From contig CP070695.1 of assembly GCA_020353515.1 (NCBI GenBank), positions 4,394,823-4,458,822 on the forward strand: DNA of 64,000 nt, read 5' to 3'. This stretch comes from Candidatus Heimdallarchaeota archaeon (GTDB taxonomy: Archaea; Asgardarchaeota; Heimdallarchaeia; Hodarchaeales; Hodarchaeaceae). The notes under the pieces are model-generated. The model was not told the origin of the DNA. It saw only the letters and a list, made by a program, of their open reading frames with translations, and did no database searches. Positions 40,456 through 50,114 of this stretch are shown piece by piece. Numbering within the stretch: the first letter of the stretch is position 1; every line of letters starts with the position of its first letter. The position numbers and the translations under genes are program-made.

Positions 40456-42153
40456 ATGAGGAAATTGATTCTTATTGTACTTACTGTACTCATACTTGCT
40501 AGCTCAGTAGTAGTTTATGATTCCCACATATTGGTTTTGAAACCCAAATCAAGTACTTTGAATTGCCCGCCGAAAAATAGAATTAGAGAAGGCTACAGTT
40601 TTATCTGGGACGAGTATGATGATGCCCCTGGTGATCAACAAGGGGATGATAGTGTGGTCTTTGGTCCTTCGTATGGTCCTTACCATAACTATTCTGAACT
40701 TATCCATAAGTTAAAAGCTCTCAATACTACATATCCAGAGATTATTGAACTGTTTTCGATAGGAAGAACCTATTTTGGGAGAGAAATTTACTGTGCTCGG
40801 ATTACGAACGAATCTATTACATTATCAAAAACTGAAGTGCTGATCGTTGGTCAACACCACGCTCAGGAGCAAATCTCAGTTGAAAATGCTCTGTATTTCA
40901 TCGATAAAGTAGTTTCTGATTTTATTTCGTCTTCCACCTCCATTCAGAACCTTTTGAACACTAAGGCTATCTATGTGATCCCTAGCCTTAATATCGATGG
41001 CGCTGAACTGATGAGTCAGTTTCCCTGGCAGAGAAAAACTGCACGTCCAATTGACGAAGACGGAGATGGTGTTGAGGATGAATATGAGGCATGTGACATT
41101 GATATGGATGGATATGTTGATAAAATACATGATTCGTTCGGAGATTTCTTTGGTTATGAAGGAGTAGATCTGGATCAGGACGAAATAATTGGTAATGATA
41201 AACCAGGGGGAGTCGATCCTAACCGTAACTATGTCTACAATTTTGGGGATCCAGATGGTGCTTCTGATAGTCCTTCTGCTTGGAATTATCACGGCCCCGA
41301 ACCATTTTCTGAAAATTGTACAGCACAATTTCGTGATTTTGTCCTACAAAGGAATTTTATTACTGCTGTTTCTCTCCATTCTGGAATGGATTATACTATG
41401 ATAATAGGTCCAGGACACGAAGGTGTATTACCAGATGGGGTAGACTGGGACTTGTACACCAGCACAGGTACACAACTCGAAGAACTAACAGGGTTTTCGT
41501 ATGAAGCAGGGGGACCTGGTTATGCTACTTCAGGTGTGTGGGATGATTGGATGTATACTAATGGTACCCTTCTTGCTTTCACATTTGAGACTTATGGTAA
41601 CCCCTCTGGATACTTCTCAATTTATGATGAAAACACTGGTTGTACTCATTATAGGGGGGTGTGGGATTATTGTAATCCACCTGCAGATGAAGTGATGGAT
41701 AATAGTGCCCAAACATACCAGGGCCTCCTGTTTATGGCTGAAGAAGCCCCATACTTATTAATTGAAACTAAGAATAAGGAAGTAGGAGACCAGCTCCAAA
41801 TTGAAGTCACTGTTACTAATCCCTCCTCATATATCCGAACAAATGGTAGTGTTACTCTTGACTGTACGGTTTCTCAAGTCATAGGCCTGACTTTACTCCA
41901 AACAGAGTTAACCGCGAATCTTGGTGAATTAGGAGCGAAATCCAACAGCCAAACAACATTTAATTTTTCAATTGACAAACCAAACTATTCACTACATATA
42001 AAGCTTCGAGCATATGGCCCGAAAGTAGGGGATGCAGTTATAGAATACGATATAGATTCCTCTCAGGTAACAACAGAATCTACTATTTCAATTTCCTTTA
42101 TAGGAATAATAGCTGTTATGGTTTTTGTAACATTTAGAAGGAAAAAGACCTAG
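40456..42153 (+). CDS. Secreted zinc carboxypeptidase (peptidase M14 family)
   Basis: This 565-residue protein has a signal peptide (residues 3-22), the M14 zinc motif HxxE in 'VGQHHAQEQIS' (His135, Glu138), the later zinc His in 'ITAVSLHSGMDY', and the catalytic Glu in 'LAFTFETYGN'. 'VDPNRNYVYNF' is the usual substrate-binding Arg loop. An acidic insert ('DEDGDGVEDEYEACDIDMDGYVDK') looks like a calcium-binding segment. A beta domain, then a C-terminal membrane helix and a basic tail anchor it to the surface. It trims C-terminal residues from extracellular peptides, complementing the C25 and S8 proteases in the window. Confidence 0.85.
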   Translation: MRKLILIVLTVLILASSVVVYDSHILVLKPKSSTLNCPPKNRIREGYSFIWDEYDDAPGDQQGDDSVVFGPSYGPYHNYSELIHKLKALNTTYPEIIELFSIGRTYFGREIYCARITNESITLSKTEVLIVGQHHAQEQISVENALYFIDKVVSDFISSSTSIQNLLNTKAIYVIPSLNIDGAELMSQFPWQRKTARPIDEDGDGVEDEYEACDIDMDGYVDKIHDSFGDFFGYEGVDLDQDEIIGNDKPGGVDPNRNYVYNFGDPDGASDSPSAWNYHGPEPFSENCTAQFRDFVLQRNFITAVSLHSGMDYTMIIGPGHEGVLPDGVDWDLYTSTGTQLEELTGFSYEAGGPGYATSGVWDDWMYTNGTLLAFTFETYGNPSGYFSIYDENTGCTHYRGVWDYCNPPADEVMDNSAQTYQGLLFMAEEAPYLLIETKNKEVGDQLQIEVTVTNPSSYIRTNGSVTLDCTVSQVIGLTLLQTELTANLGELGAKSNSQTTFNFSIDKPNYSLHIKLRAYGPKVGDAVIEYDIDSSQVTTESTISISFIGIIAVMVFVTFRRKKT

Positions 42154-42169
42154 ATAATACTGTACTGGA

Positions 42170-43336
42170 TCAATCTAATGCTTTGAAAGCAGCCAAAATA
42201 TTTTCTGGGGGGACATCGGCCAGAATATTATGAGCCATGGCAAAAATATATCCAGTGTGATCACTAGCTAGGGTATCAAGAATTCTATTGACTTCCTGCT
42301 CTACCTGTAATGGGGATCCTCGTGGTAAAACTTCCTGGATATCAACTCCTCCATGAAAGCAGATTTTTGACCCATATTTCTGCTTTAGACTTGCATGATC
42401 CATTCTTGGCGTAGGTTGGACAGGATTAAGAATATCAAAACCCACTTCAATCAAATCAGGGATAATCTCTACTATAGAACCACAGGAATGTAACTGGATC
42501 TTTATATGAGGAAAATCCTTTTTTATTGAGCGGATTAATGTTTTAACCTTAGGTTTCACTAGGTCTCGCCACATTTGGGGATGTATTAGAAGACGTTCCT
42601 GGGTTCCATAGTCATCACCATACATAGCTATCGATACATACTCTCCTACCTCGCTTAACCATTTTTGCCAAATTAGTTGTTGATGGTCCAAATTCTTATC
42701 AAGGAGCTCTTCTACAATGTCCCTATTTCCATATAGATCAGAAAGAAAGGTATGAAATCCTCGGAGTCCTATTACTTGCTCTAATATTCCTCCAGACATA
42801 GGATCGGCTACTACTGCGTAACCTTGTTCCCAGTACTTTTTTGCTGTTTTTTCACACCCCAAAAACCATTCTTCAGTAGGAGAGGGGAGTTTATAATCCT
42901 TAACTTCTTCCAGGGATGCTTCTGTTAAAGGATATGAGGTCATCTCATAATATAAGATTTTCTGTTTTGAAGTCCCAATCGGTTCATATTTTATACCATA
43001 CATGTTATAGAATGAGCTTAACTTGCCATTTTCCCTAATCTCTTCTTTGTTAGGAGGATTTGCTTTAACGTGACGAGTATCAATCTGTAATTTCGTCAAG
43101 ACTTTTTCATCGATGACAGCTAATTGCTGGATTAAGTCAGAAAATTCTATGTCTTTAATCAGTATGTTCCAATATCTCAATAGCTTCTCATAAGCTATTC
43201 TGGAGATCCCGCTAACAGGCCCACCCAAGTCTCTGGGTATTCGATCTATTTCACGAAACTGAATGGCATTTTCTATTCGTTCTCTCGGAATCAATTGATT
43301 GACACCAACGACTAATTCTTTCGGAACGATATGCAA
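42170..43336 (-). CDS. Uroporphyrinogen decarboxylase (URO-D) family methyltransferase-like protein
   Basis: This 388-residue TIM-barrel protein matches the MtaA/MtbA-like branch of the URO-D superfamily: 'VVADPMSGGILEQVIGLRGF', 'IAMYGDDYGTQERLLIHPQMW', the zinc-binding 'QLHSCGSIVEIIPDLIEVGFDILNPVQP' and 'FHGGVDIQEVLPRG'. Enzymes of this branch transfer methyl groups from corrinoid proteins to thiols such as coenzyme M. With ComDE-like genes present this is suggestive of methyl metabolism, but no corrinoid partner gene lies beside it. It is monocistronic, with a 665-bp gap upstream that carries two related hairpins. Confidence 0.8.
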   Translation of the reverse strand: MHIVPKELVVGVNQLIPRERIENAIQFREIDRIPRDLGGPVSGISRIAYEKLLRYWNILIKDIEFSDLIQQLAVIDEKVLTKLQIDTRHVKANPPNKEEIRENGKLSSFYNMYGIKYEPIGTSKQKILYYEMTSYPLTEASLEEVKDYKLPSPTEEWFLGCEKTAKKYWEQGYAVVADPMSGGILEQVIGLRGFHTFLSDLYGNRDIVEELLDKNLDHQQLIWQKWLSEVGEYVSIAMYGDDYGTQERLLIHPQMWRDLVKPKVKTLIRSIKKDFPHIKIQLHSCGSIVEIIPDLIEVGFDILNPVQPTPRMDHASLKQKYGSKICFHGGVDIQEVLPRGSPLQVEQEVNRILDTLASDHTGYIFAMAHNILADVPPENILAAFKALD

Positions 43337-43507
43337 AATCGATTTTCATTTTATTCTTTGGTTAATTATCCTTGGGATATTCTTTTTCTGTTCCTTTGGA
43401 CGATACACCACTCAGGATAGCTCATGAACATATAACGAAAGATCAGACCTCAGGAAAATCCTCAAAGATCACTCCCCTATACACAATTTTCAAATCTCTA
43501 GAAGTAA

Positions 43508-43550
43508 GAGTGGAGGAACGTTAGGTTAGTGACCTTCAGTTCCTCTACTT
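43508..43550 (+). ncRNA. Structured hairpin element 1 (GGAGGAAC/GTTCCTC family)
   Basis: 43508-43519 pairs with 43539-43550 (12 bp, two of them G-U). Inside, AGGT at 43523-43526 pairs with ACCT at 43532-43535 round a 5-base loop. The plan (outer stem, small internal loop, 4-bp inner stem, 5-base loop) is the same as the element at 43852-43891. Confidence 0.35.
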
Positions 43551-43851
43551 ATATTGGAAAAGTGTTTCACTTTGTTGGAATCAAAGGCCAATGCTTTAAT
43601 TTAGTATAAAAAACTGAAATACATTTCTCACTTTATGAGAATAGTAGTGTAACTAGACTTGTATTTAGACAATTATTACTTTCAGTATTAGCATCTTATA
43701 AGTCTATTAACAAATAAAATACATTAAACTTCATTGTGCATTAATTCTTGACCTATTCAGAAACATCATTTGCAAGAAAGGTTTTAATCTTTCAGTATAC
43801 CGATTCATTATTTTTTACAACGTCATTTACACTCGGTAACTGGTGAAGAGC

Positions 43852-43891
43852 GGGGAGGAACATATGGCTGAAAAAGCCTTGGTTCCTCCCC
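43852..43891 (+). ncRNA. Structured hairpin element 2, perfect 10-bp outer stem
   Basis: GGGGAGGAAC at 43852-43861 pairs perfectly with GTTCCTCCCC at 43882-43891. The interior holds GGCT-GAAAA-AGCC, a 4-bp stem with a 5-base loop. It lies about 110 bp upstream of the winged-helix gene. It could be a leader structure, a small RNA or a transcription terminator on the minus strand; the outer stem resembles element 1. Confidence 0.45.
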
Positions 43892-44002
43892 AACTTCAAT
43901 GGGAATAGGCGGTATATAGGAAGATCTTATCTTCATCCTCGAAATCCTCAAAAGAATATAAAAAAAGAGAATACATTTCCCAACCACTGAGAATGACAGA
44001 TA

Positions 44003-44368
44003 ATGCGGATAACCAATCCAGCTCTGATTCAAGTATTAATCAAAGCATTAGCGGATAGTAATAGCTCTAACATCCTAGCTTTAACCGCTTCTCGCCCCTT
44101 ATCTGTTATGGATATTGTAGAAAGAACAAATATTCCGATCTCTTCCGCCTATCGTAGAATTAGCCAATTAGAAGAGCAAGGATTAATAGGTGTTGATCGT
44201 ACCATAGTCACACCAGAGGGAAAGTCATATAATAAATATAAAGCTTCCTTTTCTCAAGTAACTGTTAAATTTCAGGATGGAGAGTTTCTAGTTGAAGTTA
44301 TCCCAAATAAGAAGATTGTTGACAGAGCTGCACGATTATTCTTTTCATTTGATAGGAGGAAAGACTAA
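44003..44368 (+). CDS. Winged-helix transcriptional regulator, 121 aa
   Basis: An ArsR-like winged helix: 'ALIQVLIKALADSNSSNILALTASRPLSVMDIVERTNIPISSAYRRISQLEEQGLIG', then a beta wing. No membrane segment or ligand domain. It overlaps the next gene in 'TAATG' fashion and is followed by two small membrane proteins, so the three form a tight operon. Comparable winged-helix plus two-membrane-protein sets are common in haloarchaea and other archaea (recalled pattern, function unknown). Confidence 0.8.
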   Translation: MRITNPALIQVLIKALADSNSSNILALTASRPLSVMDIVERTNIPISSAYRRISQLEEQGLIGVDRTIVTPEGKSYNKYKASFSQVTVKFQDGEFLVEVIPNKKIVDRAARLFFSFDRRKD

Positions 44369-44637
44369 TGGATACAATTTTGATTAGCGTTATATCGTCA
44401 ATTGTAGCTATATTTGCAGCTAGTCCTGCTTTATACTTCACTGTCAAATTGCGTCTTCAGGACAAAACTTTGTCGGTACTCTCTGCCTTACTATTTTTTG
44501 TTTTCTTTACTCACTCCCTGAAGCACTTGTCGATAGCTCTAAATCATGCTCTCATGGCTTCTATTATGGATACAGTTACTGCCATATTTCTATTTTTCTA
44601 TGCATTATATTATTGGAAAATATATAGGAGTCAATAA
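44368..44637 (+). CDS. Small membrane protein, 89 aa, winged-helix operon
   Basis: Three predicted membrane helices (about residues 5-25, 35-55 and 65-84) and a short basic tail 'KIYRSQ'. The start ATG overlaps the stop of the winged-helix gene and its own stop is 2 bp before the next start. It probably acts with its membrane-protein neighbour; no family name is recognised. A signal input for the regulator is plausible from the gene order. Confidence 0.7.
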   Translation: MDTILISVISSIVAIFAASPALYFTVKLRLQDKTLSVLSALLFFVFFTHSLKHLSIALNHALMASIMDTVTAIFLFFYALYYWKIYRSQ

Positions 44638-44639
44638 AA

Positions 44640-44984
44640 ATGAATAAAGAACCCATTATTATTATACTTGAAACGACTGGATTATTGGCTTTAGTGGCAG
44701 CTCTTATTATTTTTATTATTATTATCTACCTTGAAATCAAACGAAATAACTTATCTCTTTCAAGTCATAGTTTCTTTATAATATTATTATTAATATGCTG
44801 GTTAGTAGTTGAACTTCTCTCACCATGGCTTTTTGGTTCAAACTCTCTCTTAGAACATTTGACACACTCTTTCTTACTTATAATTCTAGCAGTATGGATT
44901 AATCTTCGATTTTATTGGGCTCATAAGAAAGCGAGAGAGATTTCTGATTTAGAGTGGAAAATCCAGATTGAAAGTTATAAATAG
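44640..44984 (+). CDS. Small membrane protein, 114 aa, winged-helix operon
   Basis: Three predicted helices (about residues 8-30, 44-64 and 73-90) and a charged C-terminal tail ('AHKKAREISDLEWKIQIES'). It follows its membrane-protein neighbour by 2 bp. It differs from that protein in sequence, so the two are a pair rather than a duplication. No enzymatic motif is visible. With the winged-helix protein it may form a membrane-linked regulatory unit (inference). Confidence 0.7.
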   Translation: MNKEPIIIILETTGLLALVAALIIFIIIIYLEIKRNNLSLSSHSFFIILLLICWLVVELLSPWLFGSNSLLEHLTHSFLLIILAVWINLRFYWAHKKAREISDLEWKIQIESYK

Positions 44985-44998
44985 CGATTTCTCAATAG

Positions 44999-45193
44999 TG
45001 TTCAGAAGATATTTCTGATGATACATTTACTATTACCAATTCGATTAGTACTTTTACTATAACTACGAGTATAGCTACCTCTTTTTCCCCCATTGTTGAA
45101 GTTACTTCATTTTATTACCCAGTGAATTCTTTATTATTCTCTTTCTGGATTTTCCTGATTCTGAGAAGAAATAAAATCAGAAAAGCATTTTGA
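44999..45193 (+). pseudogene. C-terminal remnant of a surface-anchored secreted protein
   Basis: An open frame with no start codon encodes a Ser/Thr/Ile-rich linker ('FTITTSIATSFSP'), a hydrophobic helix ('SLLFSFWIFLILRR') and a basic tail 'NKIRKAF' before TGA. This is exactly the end of the surface-anchored secreted proteins found elsewhere in the window (C25, M14, S8, beta-helix). The body of the gene is missing, so this is a deletion scar between the membrane-protein operon and the S8 protease. Confidence 0.6.
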
Positions 45194-45263
45194 CCTTATA
45201 AAATTCTTGGATTCAGTTTAATTTATAACAAGAAAAAGAAACATTGTGTGCAGGGTATGAAGA

Positions 45264-48200
45264 TTGTTTGCTCGAATAAATTCTGTTACTAGATATAATC
45301 ATAATTTAACGAGACTTCATGCCATTATAACACAAATACAGTCAAAAATCATTGCTATCACGTTTATAGTTCTATTTGGTCTATCTGTATTCTCTCTTTT
45401 TCATATCAATGTCGTTTTGGGCGAAAAAGACTCAACATATCATTCTGTATCCTCACTAGAAAGTAAAAAATCATTCATTTTTGACACAATATCAATAAAT
45501 CAGGAAAATAATGTAGAGAGAAATCAAAATCTCATTGACATTAAAAAAATGAGAAAAGACCAATTAAAACTATTAGATAAGAATACCAATCAAATTGCCG
45601 ATAATTTAGAAAAAAGGATTCAAGAAAGTTCTCAAGAAAAACGAATGTCTATAATAGTTACAACAAAGACAAACGAGTTTCAAGGCGATGTGTTATTATT
45701 CGAGGCATACGGAGGGGTAATCCGTCATATCTGGGACAATCCTGATGACATTATTTATGGTTTTAGTGGAGAAATTCATGCTTCAAAAGTAAAAGAGTTT
45801 TCAGAGCAAGTCAAATCAAATATTGAACTAATAGAAGAAAACATACCTACTATGAGAAATTCCGATGTAGCAACCCATCTTGCAATGATACGAACTCATG
45901 TTTGGGATAATCTGAATTATACAGGAGATCCTAATGTGGCTATTGCCGTCCTTGATACAGGGATTGATGATACCCATCTCGCCTTTTCACCTGGATATCA
46001 AGATCAAAATTGGAGTAAAAAGATCGTGGGTTGGTATGATGCCACTGCTGATGGTTCAACGACACCAGAAGATTTTGGTGGACATGGTTCTCATGTCGCA
46101 GGAATAGTTGCTGCAAATGAATATAATAACAGTTATGATGACGAGAGAATTGTGTCTACATGGAGTTATAGTTATGATCCAGGACAAAGTGCTGCGGGTG
46201 CCTTTGTTTACATAATTTGGGTAAATAGAACAGGCACAATAGACATCAGTTATGTGTGGCAAGGTGAATCATCAGCAGAAGGAACAAATCTAAAACTGTA
46301 TGCTCCTAATGGCACTCTGATGGCTAGTAATACCTCTGGCAACTCGAATATGACTGTTAGTCGAAGTATTTCATCAGAGGAAGATTTCGGTTATTGGGAA
46401 GTGGCGCTTGGAGTTAGTTGGGGAGTTAGTGGAGGACAACTAGATATTGCAGGTGTTAATAAATATCCTTATCCTGAACCCACGGCCAATTATAGTCGGT
46501 TTTCAGGTGTTGCACCAGAAGCAAAACTTGTTGGAGTGAAGATATTCAATAAAACTGGCTCAGGTACATCGGTTGAAGTAATCAACGCTTTTAATTGGAT
46601 CAAAAATAACAAAGCGACGTATCACATCGCTGTTGCATCTGGATCTTTCAGTTCTTCAGGAACTGTCGTGTCTGTTGATTCTGCAGCGGCTGCATTGGTG
46701 AATTCAGGAGTTACAGTTGTCCTATCAGCAGGGAATGATGGTCAAGGTACAAATTCAATTTTCAGTCCTGGACAAGTTGATGGAGTAATCACTGTCGGGG
46801 CAACAGACGATTTTGATAGAATCACCTCATACTCATCAGAGGGCCCAGGAAAGACGTCGAATACGACAAAACCTGACATAGTTGCTCCTGGAGGAGAAAG
46901 GACTCAAGGAGCTATCCTTCAAGTTGATAGTAATGACGCAGACTCAAAAAATTCTAGTTGGAGCGATAAAATTGCTAATGATTTCACTAATATTCAAGGA
47001 ACCTCAATGTCTTGCCCGTTTGTTTCTGGATCAATAGCCTTACTAATTCAAGCTCTAGGTGGATACAATTATTGGGAAAATGGTTATGGATCTGCAACTA
47101 ATCCGTTCAAAGTTAAGCAACTGATCCTTATGACTGCCAACGAAATATATTTAGACAATAGAGGGGGAAAAGATGTTGTGGAGGGTTATGGAAGACTAAA
47201 TATTTATGCTGCTATTGAGGCAATCGAAAATTCTTATGAAATAGGAACAAAAACTAGTGGAGTCTTGTCATTTGAGCTAGGTAAAAGGAAAGTATGGGCA
47301 CAAAATGTAACTTTAACAACAGGAACGAATTACACTTTTGTGTTAACTGTTCCTGATGGTGCAGATTTTGATCTATTCTTGTATGAAGCAGACCCAAATC
47401 AATTTGGCGAACCAGTAGTAGCTACAAGATCAACAAACTTCGAAATTGGAGCAGATGAATACATTACATACACTCCAGAAGTAAGTGGAGTATATTACCT
47501 AGTTGTAAAGTCATCGTTTGCTAATCAGGGTTCAGGTACCTTCAACTTAACCTCTACGTCAGGGAGTGATTATCCAGTTGTGTCTATTGTTTCTCCAAGT
47601 GAAAATGAGGAACTTTCAGGGGAATATACAGTTCAGATTAGTGCATTAGATTCGGATCTGAAAGCTGTCTATTTAAAGGTCGCAGATGACACTTGGATAA
47701 ATACTACTTATACAGGAACATATTACGAGTATGATTATAATACTACAGCTTTACCTGATGGCAATTTCTCTTTTGTAGCAAAAGCAGTTGATTCTCAAGG
47801 ACACATAACATTTTTATCAGTAAGAAATAGTTATACTGATAATTTTAATCAGCCAATATTATTAGTTGATGATGATACAGGACAAGATTACGAGAAATAT
47901 TATACAAGAACATTACACAGATTTTCATTGCAAGGGGGTATTGGTTATGACTATCACAGTGTTCAGGCTTTAGGGAGTCCATCAGATAATTTGTTGAAAC
48001 AATATCAACTTGTAATCTGGTTTACATCAACAGATTCCAGTACTACGCTAACAGCAACTGATCAAAATAATATTATATCTTATCTCGATTCGGGGGGCTA
48101 TTTATGGATATCTGGCCAAGATATTGGTCAAGATATTGCCCCATCGTCATTCTATTCAAATTATCTTCATGCAAATTATGATGGAGATACTGTGGTTGAT

Positions 48201-50009
48201 AATATATATGTTTCAGGAGTAGTTGGTGACCTATTCGATAAAAAAAGATATTATGTAGGAGGTGGAGCAGGTAGTGGGCATCATGAGTCCCCGAGTGATA
48301 TTACTGCGAATACAGGGGCCTCAACAATTCTAAATTATGAGAATGATTCTGATTATGGCGCAGCAATCAAATATAGCGGAACACATAAGGTGATGTATTT
48401 TGCATTTAATTGGGAAGCAATAGATGACGAAATTGATAGAATGGATTGCTTAAATCTGTCATTAAACTGGTTTAATCTTGATAAAAGGCCGACAAGTGTT
48501 TCAATAACCAACCCAAAAAATGGAACGTTGTCTAACCAAAATCCAACTTTTTTATGGAGTGGAACTGATGATTATGGAATAGAAAAATACACAATATTTC
48601 GAGATGGGATCTACCTGAAAACAACAACTGAAACTACTTTAACATTGAATGATCAACCAGAAGGATGGCATAGTTATAGAATTGTTGGATCTGATGGAAA
48701 AAATCAAAGTCAAGCTGACATGATATTTCTCTTTGTGGACACAACACCACCAATAGTAGGAAGTATCATTTCTCCCATGAATAAAACCTATTCAACACCT
48801 TTCATTCCAATTTATGTTACAAACCAGAGTGCAGTTCATGCTGCATGGTATCGGTATAAAAATGGGTCTTGGTCAGGAAACTATTCCCTGATTTATGATA
48901 CTGATGATGATAGGTGGGAAGCAGAAGTTCTTCGATGGAGTGATGGTAAGTATTTAGTACAAATCTTCTTCAATGATAGTGTAGGAAATGAAGCAACTAT
49001 AGAGGAATGGTTCAGCGTAAATACGACCTCTCCCGATGTTACCATTATCAGTCCTAGTAATATCACTTATACCTCCTCAAATGTAGATGTTTTTGCCAGT
49101 AATACCTCAAGAGTTCATACTGCGTGGTTTCGGTATAGGAATGGTTCTTGGTCAGGAAACTATTCCCTGATTTATGATTCAGATGAGGAGAGGTGGAGAA
49201 CAGAAGGGCTCACATGGAGTGATGGATATTACCAAGTACAGGTTTTCTTTAATAATAGTGCTGGATATGAGGCGTTTGATCAAGAATGGTTTACTGTAGA
49301 CACCAGTGCTCCTATCGTGATCATTAACACACCTCTGAACTCATCCTATGACCGAAATAGTGTCTGGCTAAGTTATTCTGTTTCCGATGGTGATGTTACT
49401 ATCTATATTGATGGTTTAGCCCTAAGTTCAGAATTCCCTGACGGTTTGACCCTATCTGATCTATTGGATGGGGCTCATAATATTACAATCGTTGCCATAG
49501 ATGAAGCTGGAAACAGAGGAAGGGACACAGTAATTTTTACTGTGGATACTCTTACACCCACGATAAATATTATTAATCCGACTAATACTCAGTATGTGCA
49601 AAATAACATCCAATTGATCTATACTGTTTCTGAGGGCGTGGTTACAATTTATATTGATGGGATAGCCAATACAACGGCAGTCCCTAGTGAATCGTACATT
49701 TCAGATCTCTCTGAAGGGAGTCATAATATTACTATTGTGGCAATAGATTCAGCAGGTAATATTAGAAAAGTCACTGTCATATTCACGGTGGGTACTATTC
49801 CTACTACCACTGTACCTGAAATTCCTAGTACAACACACCCAATAGTTACTCCTACCTCTACATTCCAACCAATTACTGATACTACAACAACTACTACTCA
49901 ATCAGAATCCACAAAAAAACGAGGTTCAGGATTCTTATTGATCGAGGTTTTCATGATGATAGCTTTGATAGGCATTTTAGTCAAAAGACTCAGATCCCAA
50001 AGAGAGTGA
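45264..50009 (+). CDS. Giant secreted subtilisin-like serine protease (peptidase S8), 1581 aa
   Basis: A membrane-targeting segment (29-52) and propeptide lead into an S8 catalytic domain with Asp231 in 'AVLDTGIDDTH', His274 in 'FGGHGSHVAG' and Ser581 in 'GTSMSCPFVSG'. A roughly 120-residue beta insert splits the region after His ('SYDPGQSAAGAFVYIIWVNRTG'). After the protease come a PPC-type domain (about 665-780), Ig-like repeats, a ThuA/GATase-like domain starting 'PILLVDDDTGQDYEKYYTR', two near-identical 93-residue Ig-type modules, two further repeats, a Thr/Pro linker and a C-terminal helix with a basic tail. A large surface-anchored protein-degrading enzyme. The start is TTG 45264; no in-frame ATG lies near. 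Confidence 0.85.
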   Translation: MFARINSVTRYNHNLTRLHAIITQIQSKIIAITFIVLFGLSVFSLFHINVVLGEKDSTYHSVSSLESKKSFIFDTISINQENNVERNQNLIDIKKMRKDQLKLLDKNTNQIADNLEKRIQESSQEKRMSIIVTTKTNEFQGDVLLFEAYGGVIRHIWDNPDDIIYGFSGEIHASKVKEFSEQVKSNIELIEENIPTMRNSDVATHLAMIRTHVWDNLNYTGDPNVAIAVLDTGIDDTHLAFSPGYQDQNWSKKIVGWYDATADGSTTPEDFGGHGSHVAGIVAANEYNNSYDDERIVSTWSYSYDPGQSAAGAFVYIIWVNRTGTIDISYVWQGESSAEGTNLKLYAPNGTLMASNTSGNSNMTVSRSISSEEDFGYWEVALGVSWGVSGGQLDIAGVNKYPYPEPTANYSRFSGVAPEAKLVGVKIFNKTGSGTSVEVINAFNWIKNNKATYHIAVASGSFSSSGTVVSVDSAAAALVNSGVTVVLSAGNDGQGTNSIFSPGQVDGVITVGATDDFDRITSYSSEGPGKTSNTTKPDIVAPGGERTQGAILQVDSNDADSKNSSWSDKIANDFTNIQGTSMSCPFVSGSIALLIQALGGYNYWENGYGSATNPFKVKQLILMTANEIYLDNRGGKDVVEGYGRLNIYAAIEAIENSYEIGTKTSGVLSFELGKRKVWAQNVTLTTGTNYTFVLTVPDGADFDLFLYEADPNQFGEPVVATRSTNFEIGADEYITYTPEVSGVYYLVVKSSFANQGSGTFNLTSTSGSDYPVVSIVSPSENEELSGEYTVQISALDSDLKAVYLKVADDTWINTTYTGTYYEYDYNTTALPDGNFSFVAKAVDSQGHITFLSVRNSYTDNFNQPILLVDDDTGQDYEKYYTRTLHRFSLQGGIGYDYHSVQALGSPSDNLLKQYQLVIWFTSTDSSTTLTATDQNNIISYLDSGGYLWISGQDIGQDIAPSSFYSNYLHANYDGDTVVDNIYVSGVVGDLFDKKRYYVGGGAGSGHHESPSDITANTGASTILNYENDSDYGAAIKYSGTHKVMYFAFNWEAIDDEIDRMDCLNLSLNWFNLDKRPTSVSITNPKNGTLSNQNPTFLWSGTDDYGIEKYTIFRDGIYLKTTTETTLTLNDQPEGWHSYRIVGSDGKNQSQADMIFLFVDTTPPIVGSIISPMNKTYSTPFIPIYVTNQSAVHAAWYRYKNGSWSGNYSLIYDTDDDRWEAEVLRWSDGKYLVQIFFNDSVGNEATIEEWFSVNTTSPDVTIISPSNITYTSSNVDVFASNTSRVHTAWFRYRNGSWSGNYSLIYDSDEERWRTEGLTWSDGYYQVQVFFNNSAGYEAFDQEWFTVDTSAPIVIINTPLNSSYDRNSVWLSYSVSDGDVTIYIDGLALSSEFPDGLTLSDLLDGAHNITIVAIDEAGNRGRDTVIFTVDTLTPTINIINPTNTQYVQNNIQLIYTVSEGVVTIYIDGIANTTAVPSESYISDLSEGSHNITIVAIDSAGNIRKVTVIFTVGTIPTTTVPEIPSTTHPIVTPTSTFQPITDTTTTTTQSESTKKRGSGFLLIEVFMMIALIGILVKRLRSQRE
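48867..48899. repeat. 33-bp perfect repeat within the S8 gene, copy 1
   Basis: These 33 bases recur identically at 49146-49178, 279 bp (93 codons) downstream and in frame. It marks a recent duplication of an Ig-like module inside the S8 protease. Confidence 0.8.
49146..49178. repeat. 33-bp perfect repeat within the S8 gene, copy 2
   Basis: Identical to 48867-48899. The surrounding modules are about two-thirds identical in protein sequence, so the exact match suggests partial homogenisation or a recent duplication. Confidence 0.8.
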
Positions 50010-50114
50010 GTTTATAGAATTTTATAGATGAAAAAATAGGAATCATCTAGATAAGATATATATTTCCCAAGCCTATCGATAGTAAAGAATTAGATTTATG
50101 AAATTCTATATCCC

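Larger units (their letters stand above)
43337..44002. other. 665-bp non-coding region with two related hairpins
   Basis: No convincing protein gene is present. It contains two hairpins with shared GGAGGAAC/GTTCC outer stems at 43508-43550 and 43852-43891 and several short palindromes (AAAGTG/CACTTT at 43559-43573; GAAGAT/ATCTTC at 43920-43934). The second hairpin is a local GC-rich spike in otherwise AT-rich DNA. It lies between the URO-D-like gene and the winged-helix operon that reads away from it. Confidence 0.5.

Noticed and set aside
43864..43908. 14-codon ORF with GGAGG five bases upstream, inside hairpin 2
   Set aside because: Too short to support; the apparent ribosome site is part of the hairpin stem. 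It could be a leader peptide but nothing else supports it.
43823..44032. Minus-strand ORF of 69 codons with a Pro-rich end
   Set aside because: It overlaps the start of the winged-helix gene and the perfect hairpin at 43852-43891; the Pro-rich reading arises from the GC-rich hairpin stems.
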